This document shows, piece by piece, positions 18,206-28,332 of a DNA stretch of 64,000 bases (within the stretch, counting starts at the first letter, position 1; the number at the start of each line of letters is the position of its first letter). Location: assembly GCA_030154085.1 (NCBI GenBank), contig JASKKR010000005.1, forward strand, positions 23,909 through 87,908, in the 5' to 3' direction. The position numbers and the translations under genes are program-made. The notes beneath the pieces were generated by a model. The model worked only from the letters and a program-made list of their open reading frames with translations, had not been told where the DNA came from and searched no databases. The DNA comes from Candidatus Cloacimonadota bacterium (GTDB lineage Bacteria > Cloacimonadota > Cloacimonadia > Cloacimonadales > Cloacimonadaceae).

Positions 18206-19087
18206 ATGAAAAGTATGACTGGCTTTGGGAAAAGCCATATAACTCATGATAATATTGAATGTAATATAGAAATAAAAAGTGTTAATGGTAGATATCTGGA
18301 TCTTAAGATCTATTTGCCACGCGAACTTGGATTTTTTGAATTCACGATAAGAAAATTAACCCCTCAATTCATTAGTCGTGGATCTGTAGAAATCAGAATA
18401 AACATTAATGATTACAGGGAGCCAAAGTTACGTTTAAATGTACACAAACTAAAGAAATACAGAGATATAATTACCCAATCACAGCAAGTTCTAGGTGTAG
18501 ATGCTTTCCCATCACTTGAGTATTTGCTGGCTGAACCAGGAGTTATTCAATGCGAAAGTCAAGTGGAAGATGATCCTGAATTAGTCCAAATCTTAGAGGA
18601 TGCTTTGGTGGAAGCCTTATCATCTTTACAAGCGACTTTAATAAAGGAAGCTGAGGGAATCAAAAGTGTTCTATTGGATGCTATGACACCCATCAAACTT
18701 TCCTTAGAACGCATTGCCGGACAGGTACAGCCTTATAAAGAAAATTTATTTACGACTATGCACAAAAGGATTTCCGATATTGTAAGTAGTTATCAACTTG
18801 ACAATATTGAGCAAAGGATAGTTCAAGAACTTGCTATATATATAGATAAATATGATATACAAGAAGAGTTAACGCGTCTTAAATCCCATATTAAGTCTTT
18901 TATAGAAACCTTAAATAAGAAAAGTGATGAAGACATCGGGAAAACGCTCAACTTTATTTTGCAAGAAATGCACAGAGAAGCCAATACACTGGGATCTAAA
19001 TTCTCAAATATGCAAACTTTCCATGACGTCTTGATAATCAAAGAAGAAATTGAAAAATGTAGGGAGATAGTTCAAAATGTCGCCTAA
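18206..19087 (+). CDS. yicC: YicC/YloC-family endoribonuclease
   Basis: A 293-residue member of the YicC family, now known to include RNA endonucleases. It opens with the invariant MKSMTGFGKS, then NGRYLDLKIYLPREL, and ends with the conserved GKTLNFILQEMHREANTLGSK block characteristic of the family. GGAG lies about 6 nt before the ATG. In many bacteria yicC precedes gmk and rpoZ; here it precedes a small membrane protein and rnr, which also points to RNA turnover. It overlaps the next gene by 11 nt. Confidence 0.93.
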   Translation: MKSMTGFGKSHITHDNIECNIEIKSVNGRYLDLKIYLPRELGFFEFTIRKLTPQFISRGSVEIRININDYREPKLRLNVHKLKKYRDIITQSQQVLGVDAFPSLEYLLAEPGVIQCESQVEDDPELVQILEDALVEALSSLQATLIKEAEGIKSVLLDAMTPIKLSLERIAGQVQPYKENLFTTMHKRISDIVSSYQLDNIEQRIVQELAIYIDKYDIQEELTRLKSHIKSFIETLNKKSDEDIGKTLNFILQEMHREANTLGSKFSNMQTFHDVLIIKEEIEKCREIVQNVA

Positions 19088-19514
19088 GCCACTACTTAGC
19101 TGGAAATCATGGCCTTTTGTAGAGCGTCCACGAGATTCTATACTCTTAGTACTTTTTTTGATCCTACTTTCTATACTGCTATATAGAATTACAATACTAA
19201 ATTGGAATATGCCTTTCTTTTATTTTGGTGGATTAATCCTTGTTTATGCTAATCTTCTCCCCTATTTTATTATTACTGAGTATTTTCTTTACGAGAATGA
19301 GATACATATCAGATATATATTTATCAATATACGGCGACCATGGAGTGATTTTGGCTGCTATTACATGGACAAACGAGGCGTAATGCTCTCTACATTTAGA
19401 AGACCTAGAAGACTAGATCCTTTTAGAGGTCAATCTCTACGTTTTTCAAAAACAAAGGCTGAGAAAGAAGAGTTACTTGCTATTCTCGATAGAAAGATCG
19501 GCCGTAGATATTAA
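19077..19514 (+). CDS. Small membrane protein with PH-like C-terminal half
   Basis: 145 residues, not assigned to a known family. Two membrane helices (residues about 22-38 and 47-68) are followed by a soluble region of about 75 residues rich in beta strands and Arg. The passage YFLYENEIHIRYIFIN then WSDFGCYYMDKRGVML has the feel of a bacterial PH-like domain. It lies between yicC and rnr in an overlapping run, so it is probably translated with them. It resembles in layout, but not visibly in sequence, the protein at 59161-59688. Confidence 0.6.
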   Translation: MSPKPLLSWKSWPFVERPRDSILLVLFLILLSILLYRITILNWNMPFFYFGGLILVYANLLPYFIITEYFLYENEIHIRYIFINIRRPWSDFGCYYMDKRGVMLSTFRRPRRLDPFRGQSLRFSKTKAEKEELLAILDRKIGRRY

Positions 19515-19522
19515 GGATTATC

Positions 19523-21817
19523 ATGAAAGACAACAACATAGAAGAACATATATTAAGCATATTAAAAGATATGTACCCTAATGGGCTTACTTATAGTGAG
19601 ATAGTATTTCGCATAGGTAACACAAAAAAGATTAAATCTATTGTAAGCAATTACCTATCTGCCATGCTAACTGATGGTAAAATCATTAAAGAGCGTAAAC
19701 GATATAAAGTGACCAAGGATGTCATCTCTACACCATCTTCCAGCAAAAATGAAAGTGATATTGAAAGCCATCGTCGGAATCAAGTAAGTCCAAATCTAAT
19801 AGAGGGACAATTTGATGCTACGTCTTTATCTCGAGATCGTTCTTTTGCATTTGTAAGAGGAAAAGATAAGGACTATTATATTGACATTGAGGATACACTG
19901 AATGCGTATCACAATGACACAGTTTTAATCGAAACTAAAACCCGGCGCGGACAAAGAGAATATGGAATTGTCCGGCGCATTGTCAAGCGAGCAAATCAGT
20001 TCATACCTGGAGATATATCACAAGTCAACAACAAATGGATTTTTGTAGCATCAAATCCGAAGATTCATCATTGGTTCGAGATCACCGATATTGGTGAAGC
20101 TCAACCTGGATTGAAAGTTATTTTGGAAGTAACTAATTGGGGAAATCCACAAAGTGGCAAATTACCAGCAGGTAAAATCATAGAAGTGCTGGGTAAATCA
20201 GGCGATCCACATGTGGAACTAATTGCTGTAATCCGCCAATATCAACTCCCCCTAGAATTTCCGGAAGAAGTTATCCAGGAAGTTGCGAATCTTCCTGAGG
20301 GCATAAGTCAAGAGTTAATCAGTCAGAGAACTGATCTCAGAAATTTATTTACTTTTACTATCGATCCAGCTTCAGCCAAAGATTTTGACGATGCGATTTC
20401 AATTAAAAGAACACAAAAAGGGTGGAGAATGTGGGTGCATATAGCTGATGTTGCCCACTATCTTCCCATCGGCAGTGCCACTTTTACCGAAGCTGCCAAA
20501 AGAGGAAACAGCTTTTATTTCCCAAAGAAAGTTATACCCATGATTCCGGAACGGTTGTCAAATCTGATTTGCAGTCTTCGCCCTGATGAAGACAAGCTTA
20601 CTATGACAGTTGAAAGTGAATTTGACAATAGTGGCAAAGTAATTAGACAACAATTATATGAGAGCATTATACGTTCAGATGCTAGACTCGCCTATGAAGA
20701 TGTTGATCAATACTTCGATGGCAAAGATCATCAGCTCTCCCCTACTCTTGCATCAGCTTTGGACGCAGCTCGCGAACTTTCTCAGAAGCTTACAAAGATC
20801 CGTAAAGATGCAGGCTATATATTCTTTGATCTTCCTGAAATTGAATATGAGTATGACGAAGATGGTTTTGTTCATCATTTGGATGTAGCAGAAGAGACTG
20901 AGAGTCACAAGTTAATCGAAAACTGTATGCTAGTGGCAAATGAATACGTTGCAACTAGCCTTTCTCATAGAGCTAAGACAAGCATATATCGCATTCATGA
21001 AGATCCAGATCAAAAGAAAATAGACAGGCTCAAAGAAATTTTAGACTTTTATGGCATCGCATATATCGAGAAGGAGAACTTGAACAAAAGCATTCAGCAT
21101 CTCCTTTATAGTCTTCCAGATAAAACATATCATAGAGTCTTTGATCGAATCATACTGCGCAGCATGAAAAAAGCAAAATATTCTACCGAACACATCCGCC
21201 ATTTTGGTTTAGCATTGGAAGATTATACTCATTTTACCAGTCCTATACGACGTCTTTGCGATCTAGTGATACACCATCTCTGTAAGATTTATATATGCAA
21301 CACTAGCAACGAAAAGCTTAGCGAAGAGCAGATAAAACATTGGGCAAGTGTTGCTTCCGAACAAGAACTACAAGCAGATTCTGCAGAAAGAGATATAGAG
21401 AGGGTTTATAGTGCTACATACATGAAAGATCATGTTGGTGAAGAATTTACCGGACTATTAGTATCAACCAATAGCTCTTCAGCTATTATTCGCCTCAACG
21501 AGATACCTGTTACCGCTCTGCTCAAAAAGGATCAGTTTGGCAATGGCAAATGGGAATACTATGATCGGGAAATGCGCTTTGTTAATACTCGCAATTCAGA
21601 ATCGTTTGAACTTCTTGACAGCCTCAAAGTGCGCATCATGGAAGTAAGCGACGATATATACTTAGAGCTAGTAGATGGTGCTGATGCTCATACTCACTAT
21701 CACAATTTACAAAGACCAGTTTCACCCAAAAGTAGAAAGACTCAAAGAATTGGGGTTGACGCCAGAGCCGCGCACAAAAAAGCTGGCAACAGAAAAAAGA
21801 CTTACAATAGGAATTAA
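19523..21817 (+). CDS. rnr: Ribonuclease R
   Basis: Processive 3'-5' exoribonuclease of the RNB family that degrades structured RNA. 764 residues: N-terminal winged-helix region (about 1-65), cold-shock domains (about 85-240), RNB catalytic core and a C-terminal S1 domain (about 635-715). The active site is clear in TIDPASAKDFDDAISIK, with the metal-binding Asp residues, and in HFTSPIRRLCDLVIHH. The tail after S1 is basic, as is common in RNase R. ATG 19523 is preceded by AAGGA. It is the third gene of a yicC-led group. Confidence 0.95.
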   Translation: MKDNNIEEHILSILKDMYPNGLTYSEIVFRIGNTKKIKSIVSNYLSAMLTDGKIIKERKRYKVTKDVISTPSSSKNESDIESHRRNQVSPNLIEGQFDATSLSRDRSFAFVRGKDKDYYIDIEDTLNAYHNDTVLIETKTRRGQREYGIVRRIVKRANQFIPGDISQVNNKWIFVASNPKIHHWFEITDIGEAQPGLKVILEVTNWGNPQSGKLPAGKIIEVLGKSGDPHVELIAVIRQYQLPLEFPEEVIQEVANLPEGISQELISQRTDLRNLFTFTIDPASAKDFDDAISIKRTQKGWRMWVHIADVAHYLPIGSATFTEAAKRGNSFYFPKKVIPMIPERLSNLICSLRPDEDKLTMTVESEFDNSGKVIRQQLYESIIRSDARLAYEDVDQYFDGKDHQLSPTLASALDAARELSQKLTKIRKDAGYIFFDLPEIEYEYDEDGFVHHLDVAEETESHKLIENCMLVANEYVATSLSHRAKTSIYRIHEDPDQKKIDRLKEILDFYGIAYIEKENLNKSIQHLLYSLPDKTYHRVFDRIILRSMKKAKYSTEHIRHFGLALEDYTHFTSPIRRLCDLVIHHLCKIYICNTSNEKLSEEQIKHWASVASEQELQADSAERDIERVYSATYMKDHVGEEFTGLLVSTNSSSAIIRLNEIPVTALLKKDQFGNGKWEYYDREMRFVNTRNSESFELLDSLKVRIMEVSDDIYLELVDGADAHTHYHNLQRPVSPKSRKTQRIGVDARAAHKKAGNRKKTYNRN

Positions 21818-21822
21818 GCTCA

Positions 21823-22626
21823 ATGAAAAAACCTATCGGGATATTTGATTCTGGGGTTGGCGGATTAACTGTTTATAAAGCAATTCGCGACACATTTCCA
21901 GACGAAGACTTGATCTATTTTGGCGATACTGCCAGAGTTCCATATGGACCAAAGTCCCCAAACACGATTATCCAATACTCAATACAGAATGCCAGATTTC
22001 TGTTACAACAAGGCGTCAAGATCATTATTGTAGCATGCAATACATCTTCGTCTGTAGCTCTTCCTCACCTTCAAGATATAACTAAGGTTCCGGTCATCGG
22101 TGTGATAGAACCAGGTAGTGAAGTAGCTCTCCAGTATTCCACTACCAAGCGTATCGGAGTGATAGGTACTGAAGGCACTATTCGCAGTGAATCATATAGC
22201 AAAGCCATCAAAAGCAGAGAACCTCAAGCAGAGGTATTTTCGCAAGCGTGTCCTCTTTTTGTGCCTCTTGCAGAAGAAGGATGGCAAGATCATCCAGTAG
22301 CTCACGCTATCGTTCAAGAATATTTGGCACCTCTTGTGGCTAAAGATATAGACACTCTTGTCTTAGGATGCACGCACTATCCAATTCTCATAAATGCAAT
22401 TAAGAGCTTCATAGGAGATAATGTAATAATTGTCGATAGTGCAAACGCTATAGCCGAATACTTGCAAAGATTAATACCAGAGGCCCAGGATGGTGTCAAA
22501 GGAAAAGATATCTTTTATGTTAGCGATAATGAAGATAAGTTTGCCATGATTGCCAGTCGTATTCTCGGTGGTCGTCTTAATTCCCTCCAGAGAGTGCATT
22601 TGTTTGAGAGCTGGTTTGTTGACTGA
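21823..22626 (+). CDS. murI: Glutamate racemase
   Basis: Interconverts L- and D-glutamate to supply D-Glu for peptidoglycan. 267 residues. IGIFDSGVGGLTV at the start, YFGDTARVPYG, the first catalytic Cys (C72) in VACNTSS and the second in LGCTHYP match the family. A short gap of 5 nt to rnr and an AGGA ribosome site indicate the same transcript. Cytoplasmic. Confidence 0.96.
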   Translation: MKKPIGIFDSGVGGLTVYKAIRDTFPDEDLIYFGDTARVPYGPKSPNTIIQYSIQNARFLLQQGVKIIIVACNTSSSVALPHLQDITKVPVIGVIEPGSEVALQYSTTKRIGVIGTEGTIRSESYSKAIKSREPQAEVFSQACPLFVPLAEEGWQDHPVAHAIVQEYLAPLVAKDIDTLVLGCTHYPILINAIKSFIGDNVIIVDSANAIAEYLQRLIPEAQDGVKGKDIFYVSDNEDKFAMIASRILGGRLNSLQRVHLFESWFVD

Positions 22627-22651
22627 TAAAAATACAATTTTAAAGAGGTAA

Positions 22652-23488
<837 letters not shown>

Positions 23489-23497
23489 GGAGATATT

Positions 23498-25756
23498 ATG
23501 CACTTAAGCGACAATGCACTGGTTGTTCTAAAAAAACGCTATTTCAAAAAAAACGCGCAAGGGCAATGTATCGAAGATTGGGATGCAATGATCAAGCGTG
23601 TAGCAAGCAATATCTCCAATAACGATAGTAATCTATATGAACGCTTCCTTGCCCTTTTGGACAGCGGAGATTTTTTGCCAAATTCACCAACCTTAATGAA
23701 TGCTGGGGGTGATCTTCAACAACTATCTGCTTGTTTTGTTTTGCCTATTGAAGACAGCATGGAAAGCATCTTCGAGACTGTTAAAAATGCAGCCCTCATT
23801 CATAAAAGCGGTGGTGGAACCGGATTCTCATTTAGCAGACTACGTGAAGCAAATGCCCGAGTACGATCCACAAATGGAGTTTCCAGTGGTCCAATCTCTT
23901 TCATGAAAGTTTTCAACGCTGCAACTGATGCTGTAAAGCAAGGTGGTACACGTCGAGGAGCTAATATGGCAATTCTAAATGTTGATCATCCACAGATTAT
24001 TGATTTTATCACTTGCAAAAAAGACCCAAATGAACTCAATAATTTCAACATCAGTGTTGGTATCACTGAAGATTTTATGAAAGCCGTTATTGACAATGAG
24101 GACTATAATCTTATCTCGCCTCATACAGGCAAGATAGCTGGTCAGCTTAATGCCCCAAAAGTTTTTGACTTAATCGTAGAAATGGCTCACAAAAATGGTG
24201 AACCTGGAATAGTCTTTTTGGATCGCATTAATGAATTCAATCCCACGCCTGCTGTTGGCAAAATCGAATCCACAAATCCTTGCGGAGAACAGCCCTTATT
24301 ACCCAACGAAGCCTGCAATTTGGGTTCTATCAACCTTTCTAATATGGTTTTAGATAATGATATTGATTGGGCGCGTCTTCGCTCTGTAGTTCGTGATAGT
24401 GTTGATTTTCTGGATGCCGTCATAGATCAATCCAAATTCCCTTTGGATCAGATTGCAGAAATGGTGAGGGCAAATCGCAAAATCGGATTGGGTGTCATGG
24501 GCTGGGCAGACACTCTCTTTCAGCTCAAGATCCCATACACAAGTCAAGAAGCTATTGATCTAGCTGAAAAAGTGATGGAGCTTATAGATTTTGAAGCAAA
24601 GACCAGAAGTATGGAACTAGCCCTTCAGAAAGGTAGTTTCCCAAATTTTGAGAAAAGTATCTATGCTACAGGTGAGCTAAAGCGCGAAGCAAAATATTAC
24701 GATTGGGTCCCTCTTATTAATGCCATCCAAAAAAACGGAATTCGTAATGCTACTCATACAACGATTGCTCCAACTGGAACTATCAGTATGATTGCCGATA
24801 CTTCCAGTGGAATTGAGCCTCAATTCTCGCTGGTATATGTAAAAAGCGTCATGGACACGGAAAAACTATTATATGTCAATAAGTGGTTTGAGGCTAGCTT
24901 AGAAGAGTGGAACTTGATGACTCAAGAACTCTTGGAAGAAGTGAGTCAAACCGGTTCTTTGTCGAAGATAGCCGACATTCCAGAGGAATTATTAGATATC
25001 TTTCAGACTGCTCATGATATTAGTCCAACTTGGCATATCCGAATGCAGGCTGCCTTCCAACGTTATACCGACAACGCAGTAAGCAAAACTATCAATTTCC
25101 CAAACTATGCCACTATCGAAGACATCAGAGAAGCCTATCTGCTTGCTTATCAGCTTGGTTGCAAGGGAGTGACTGTATACAGAGATGGCAGTAGAGATAA
25201 TCAGGTTCTTTCTGTTGGGTCATCTACTACCGAAAACTTATCTTCAGACCACAAAGTCGCTCCAAGACAACGTCCTGAGATCACCCATGGTATTACTCAG
25301 CGCTTAGAAACTGGTTGTGGACATATGTATGTAACTATAAATACGGATTCACAAGGCGCCTGCGAAGTGTTTATCCAAATGGGTAAAGTGGGTGGATGTG
25401 CTTCAGCTCAGCTGGAAGCTATCGCACGCCTTTCATCTTTGGCACTTAGATCCAGTATTAGGATGGAAGCTATCATTCGACAGCTTAAAGGTATCCGCTG
25501 CCAATCGCCTATGTGGTACAAAGGTAAGATGATTACATCCTGCGGTGATGCAGTTGGTCAAGCATTAGAGAATTTTTTAAGTATGCAAACAAATAACAAT
25601 ATCAAATCGATCAAGATTCTGAATGATCCAGAGCCTCCAGCAGCAATCCTGTCTTCAGAAAAATCTATAGTGACGATGTGTCCTGATTGCGGTTCATCAA
25701 TAGAGCATCTTGAAGGATGTCTCAAATGTCCATCTTGTGGATGGTCAAAATGCTAA
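23498..25756 (+). CDS. nrdJ: Adenosylcobalamin-dependent ribonucleotide reductase (class II)
   Basis: Reduces ribonucleotides to deoxyribonucleotides with a B12-generated thiyl radical, independent of oxygen. 752 residues. Catalytic landmarks: LSACFVLP (redox Cys), HKSGGGTGFSFSRLR, STNPCGEQPLLPNEACNLGS (radical Cys with the Asn and Glu) and APTGTISMIADTSSG. After the barrel, at about residue 600, a TSCPD-like domain (GCGHMYVTIN) and a zinc ribbon (CPDCGSS and CPSCGWSKC) carry the C-terminal thiols. No N-terminal ATP cone was recognised. AAGGAG lies 7 nt before the ATG; a 9-nt gap from kce suggests one transcript. Confidence 0.95.
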   Translation: MHLSDNALVVLKKRYFKKNAQGQCIEDWDAMIKRVASNISNNDSNLYERFLALLDSGDFLPNSPTLMNAGGDLQQLSACFVLPIEDSMESIFETVKNAALIHKSGGGTGFSFSRLREANARVRSTNGVSSGPISFMKVFNAATDAVKQGGTRRGANMAILNVDHPQIIDFITCKKDPNELNNFNISVGITEDFMKAVIDNEDYNLISPHTGKIAGQLNAPKVFDLIVEMAHKNGEPGIVFLDRINEFNPTPAVGKIESTNPCGEQPLLPNEACNLGSINLSNMVLDNDIDWARLRSVVRDSVDFLDAVIDQSKFPLDQIAEMVRANRKIGLGVMGWADTLFQLKIPYTSQEAIDLAEKVMELIDFEAKTRSMELALQKGSFPNFEKSIYATGELKREAKYYDWVPLINAIQKNGIRNATHTTIAPTGTISMIADTSSGIEPQFSLVYVKSVMDTEKLLYVNKWFEASLEEWNLMTQELLEEVSQTGSLSKIADIPEELLDIFQTAHDISPTWHIRMQAAFQRYTDNAVSKTINFPNYATIEDIREAYLLAYQLGCKGVTVYRDGSRDNQVLSVGSSTTENLSSDHKVAPRQRPEITHGITQRLETGCGHMYVTINTDSQGACEVFIQMGKVGGCASAQLEAIARLSSLALRSSIRMEAIIRQLKGIRCQSPMWYKGKMITSCGDAVGQALENFLSMQTNNNIKSIKILNDPEPPAAILSSEKSIVTMCPDCGSSIEHLEGCLKCPSCGWSKC

Positions 25757-25766
25757 GGAGTAAGTA

Positions 25767-26555
25767 ATGCGTTGTAAAAAATGCAATTCCAAATTGGCAC
25801 CCCATGATATTTGGTGCACAAAATGTGGATACCAGAGTCCCGTGGTAAGGACTGAGCTTTCGGCAATGAGGAGCCTCAAACAAAGCCGAAAAAATCTCGC
25901 CGGTAAAATAACCGCCTTGGTCCCACCCATGGGATTCAGCATTATTTTGGGGGTAATCCCCATCGTTGCACTAGCTTTTATCTTTGCACAATATCTAGAC
26001 AACGATGTAGATACCTCGTTGAGACTAATCCTAAACTTATCTATCAAGTCCATTCTGATATCACTGTTTGTGCCATTCATACTTATCCCTTTTGCATGTA
26101 TAAACCGTAAACAGAATTATGAACTAAGCATGTCCGAGGTGATAAAAGCGCTCAAGCTATATCCCAAGTATTTTTATTTCAGCATCCTAAATTCGATAAT
26201 CATCTCGATCTTTTATCTAATTTGTTTTGGTTTCCCAGGTTTTGCTAGCGACCCTATTTTAAGATTGGTATATCTAGCCTTGATAAATTACTTGATTGCG
26301 ATAGCCTTGCCTGCACCAGTTTTAATGGAACGACATCAGCTAAGCCCATTCAAAGCCCTCGTTAAATCGTATCGACATTTTGGCGATTTACGCTGGAATA
26401 TCTACTTTCTCGCTTTGGTGCTAGGTCTACTCAATCTCTTAGCTTTTGTGCTTTTAATATTCCCCATGCTTTTCACTCTCCCACTAGCATTATATGCTAT
26501 TCGGGATTATGAAATCAAGCTGGAAGAATTTGAACTTTTAGATTACAGGATCTGA
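25767..26555 (+). CDS. Zinc-ribbon multi-pass membrane protein of unknown function
   Basis: 262 residues. The first 22 hold a zinc ribbon, CKKCNSKL then CTKCGYQS. About five to six hydrophobic helices follow from residue 48. The layout resembles proteins that couple a double-Cys knuckle to a DUF-type membrane domain; no transporter or enzyme signature was found. AAGGAG precedes the ATG. It lies 10 nt after nrdJ and 2 nt before apbE, so it is operonic with both. Confidence 0.65.
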   Translation: MRCKKCNSKLAPHDIWCTKCGYQSPVVRTELSAMRSLKQSRKNLAGKITALVPPMGFSIILGVIPIVALAFIFAQYLDNDVDTSLRLILNLSIKSILISLFVPFILIPFACINRKQNYELSMSEVIKALKLYPKYFYFSILNSIIISIFYLICFGFPGFASDPILRLVYLALINYLIAIALPAPVLMERHQLSPFKALVKSYRHFGDLRWNIYFLALVLGLLNLLAFVLLIFPMLFTLPLALYAIRDYEIKLEEFELLDYRI

Positions 26556-26557
26556 TT

Positions 26558-27559
26558 ATGAGTCGTAATGAAATAATCTCATTGATCATTCTTATAGGCG
26601 TTATAGCATTTGGCGCATATAATTATATCAATAGAGAATACTCAGATATCCGCAGCAAATACATACTAGACACAATCGTAGAAATATCCGCTAGTTCAAA
26701 GAAAAAGACTGTTAGCTCTGAGATTGAGAGTGTCTTTGTATATATCTCTGAGCTACAAGAGAAACTGGATGAATATGATCCAAACAGCTTGATTAGTCAG
26801 ATAAACTTCAGTGATGAAGAGCATTTTGAGATGGATCCAGATATCTATGAATTGCTCAAACTATCTGAAGAGCTATATACTATGACAGATGGTGCATTTG
26901 ATCCCACAATCAAACCAGTTTGGGACCTTTGGAATTTTACTTCTGAAAATCCAATTCCGCCTGATAGTACTCTTATTGCCCAATCTCTTCACAAAGTTGG
27001 CTTTTCACGTCTAAAATATGACCAGAATACATTATTCAAGCCTTCTGATGTTCAGCTCACTTTTGGAGCCATTAGCAAGGGTTATATTCTTGATAAAGCA
27101 AAAAAATTCATGCAAGAGAAGGGCTTCCATAAAGGCTATATAAATTGCCGCAGTTCAATGTGCTTCTTCGGCTATAAAATCTCTCCGTTGATTTATATTC
27201 AACACCCCAGAAATTCCGATGATTATATAGCCAGTCTGAAGATCCTAAATCAAAGTGTAGGAACGAGCGGAGACTATCAACAATATTTTGAATATAATGG
27301 AATTCGCTATCATCACATTCTTGATGCTCATACAGGATATCCTGTACAGAATGTTTATTCTGTAACTGTAATCAATGATTCGGCTGCCATGGCAGATGGA
27401 TTGTCGACCGCTCTTTTTACTCTAGGACCAGATCGTGCAATGCAGATAATCAGCTCGTTGGATAATACAAATGCAATAATCTACTATTTGCAAGATGATT
27501 CCATAGTTTCCCTTAAAAGCGAGGGAGTTAAGAACCTACAATTCACTGAAAACTTATGA
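26558..27559 (+). CDS. apbE: ApbE-family FAD:protein FMN transferase with altered glycine motif
   Basis: Flavin transferase family, which attaches FMN to Thr of partner proteins such as RnfD/RnfG or NqrB/C. 333 residues with an N-terminal membrane anchor (residues 6-22). Seen: the DPTIKPVWDLWNF region, LTFGAISKGYILDKA, TSGDYQQYF, HHILDAHTGYP and SAAMADGLSTALFTLG. The usual glycine-rich strand (LxNLGGN) reads YINCRSSMCFFG here, losing the GG pair, so activity is uncertain. It overlaps folE2 by 4 nt. No Rnf or Nqr genes are in the window. Confidence 0.85.
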   Translation: MSRNEIISLIILIGVIAFGAYNYINREYSDIRSKYILDTIVEISASSKKKTVSSEIESVFVYISELQEKLDEYDPNSLISQINFSDEEHFEMDPDIYELLKLSEELYTMTDGAFDPTIKPVWDLWNFTSENPIPPDSTLIAQSLHKVGFSRLKYDQNTLFKPSDVQLTFGAISKGYILDKAKKFMQEKGFHKGYINCRSSMCFFGYKISPLIYIQHPRNSDDYIASLKILNQSVGTSGDYQQYFEYNGIRYHHILDAHTGYPVQNVYSVTVINDSAAMADGLSTALFTLGPDRAMQIISSLDNTNAIIYYLQDDSIVSLKSEGVKNLQFTENL

Positions 27560-28332
27560 AAATACCTGATATCCAAAATCAAAGCGATTCACGCAATATC
27601 GTAATAGACAAAGTAGGCGTCAAAGGATTGCGCTATCCCATTGTCGTTGAAGATAGAATAAACAAGACTCAACATACAGTTGCTGAATTGGACATCTACG
27701 TTGAGCTACCACATTATCTTCGCGGAACCCATATGAGTAGATTCGTTGAAATACTACATCATTATCATCAAGAAGCTCTTATTGGTAATCTTGAAAATTT
27801 TTTAAACGAATTGAAGGATTCCTTGCAAGCGGAAGCGGCATATATTAATATTAATTTCCCATATTTTATCTCCAAAAAAGCCCCTATATCTCATATCTCA
27901 TCGATATTGAGCTATGACTGTGAATTTAGCGCTTCTCTGAAAGAAGAATATGATCTTTTGATCGGAGTGCGGGTACCGGTGACGTCTTTGTGCCCCTGCT
28001 CAAAGGAGATATCCGCTGAAGGTGCTCATAATCAGCGCAGTATCATCTCTATTAAGGCTCGCTATCAAGAATTTGTTTGGTTGGAAGAACTCATAGAAAT
28101 AGCTGAAAGCTCTGCATCTTGCGAGATTTATTCTTTGCTAAAACGAGTTGACGAAAAGTATGTCACTGAAAAGGCATACAATAACCCCAAGTTTGTCGAA
28201 GACATCGTACGAGAGGTCACTCTCAAACTTGAGCAAGATGATCGTATTACCGGTTTCTTGGTCGAATCTGAAAATGCTGAGTCTATCCACTCGCATAACG
28301 CCTATGCATTAATATCACGCCTGCATAAATGA
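27556..28332 (+). CDS. folE2: GTP cyclohydrolase FolE2 (type IB)
   Basis: Opens the GTP ring to give dihydroneopterin triphosphate for folate or queuosine-type products. 258 residues. The start QNQSDSRNIVIDKVGVKGL, HYLRGTHMSRFVE, and the metal-site segment SLCPCSKEISAEGAHNQRS with the key Cys identify the zinc-independent FolE2 subfamily. It sits between apbE and an M16 peptidase with 4-nt overlaps on both sides. The dihydrofolate reductase gene (33069-33533) is about 5 kb away on the other strand. Confidence 0.93.
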   Translation: MKIPDIQNQSDSRNIVIDKVGVKGLRYPIVVEDRINKTQHTVAELDIYVELPHYLRGTHMSRFVEILHHYHQEALIGNLENFLNELKDSLQAEAAYININFPYFISKKAPISHISSILSYDCEFSASLKEEYDLLIGVRVPVTSLCPCSKEISAEGAHNQRSIISIKARYQEFVWLEELIEIAESSASCEIYSLLKRVDEKYVTEKAYNNPKFVEDIVREVTLKLEQDDRITGFLVESENAESIHSHNAYALISRLHK

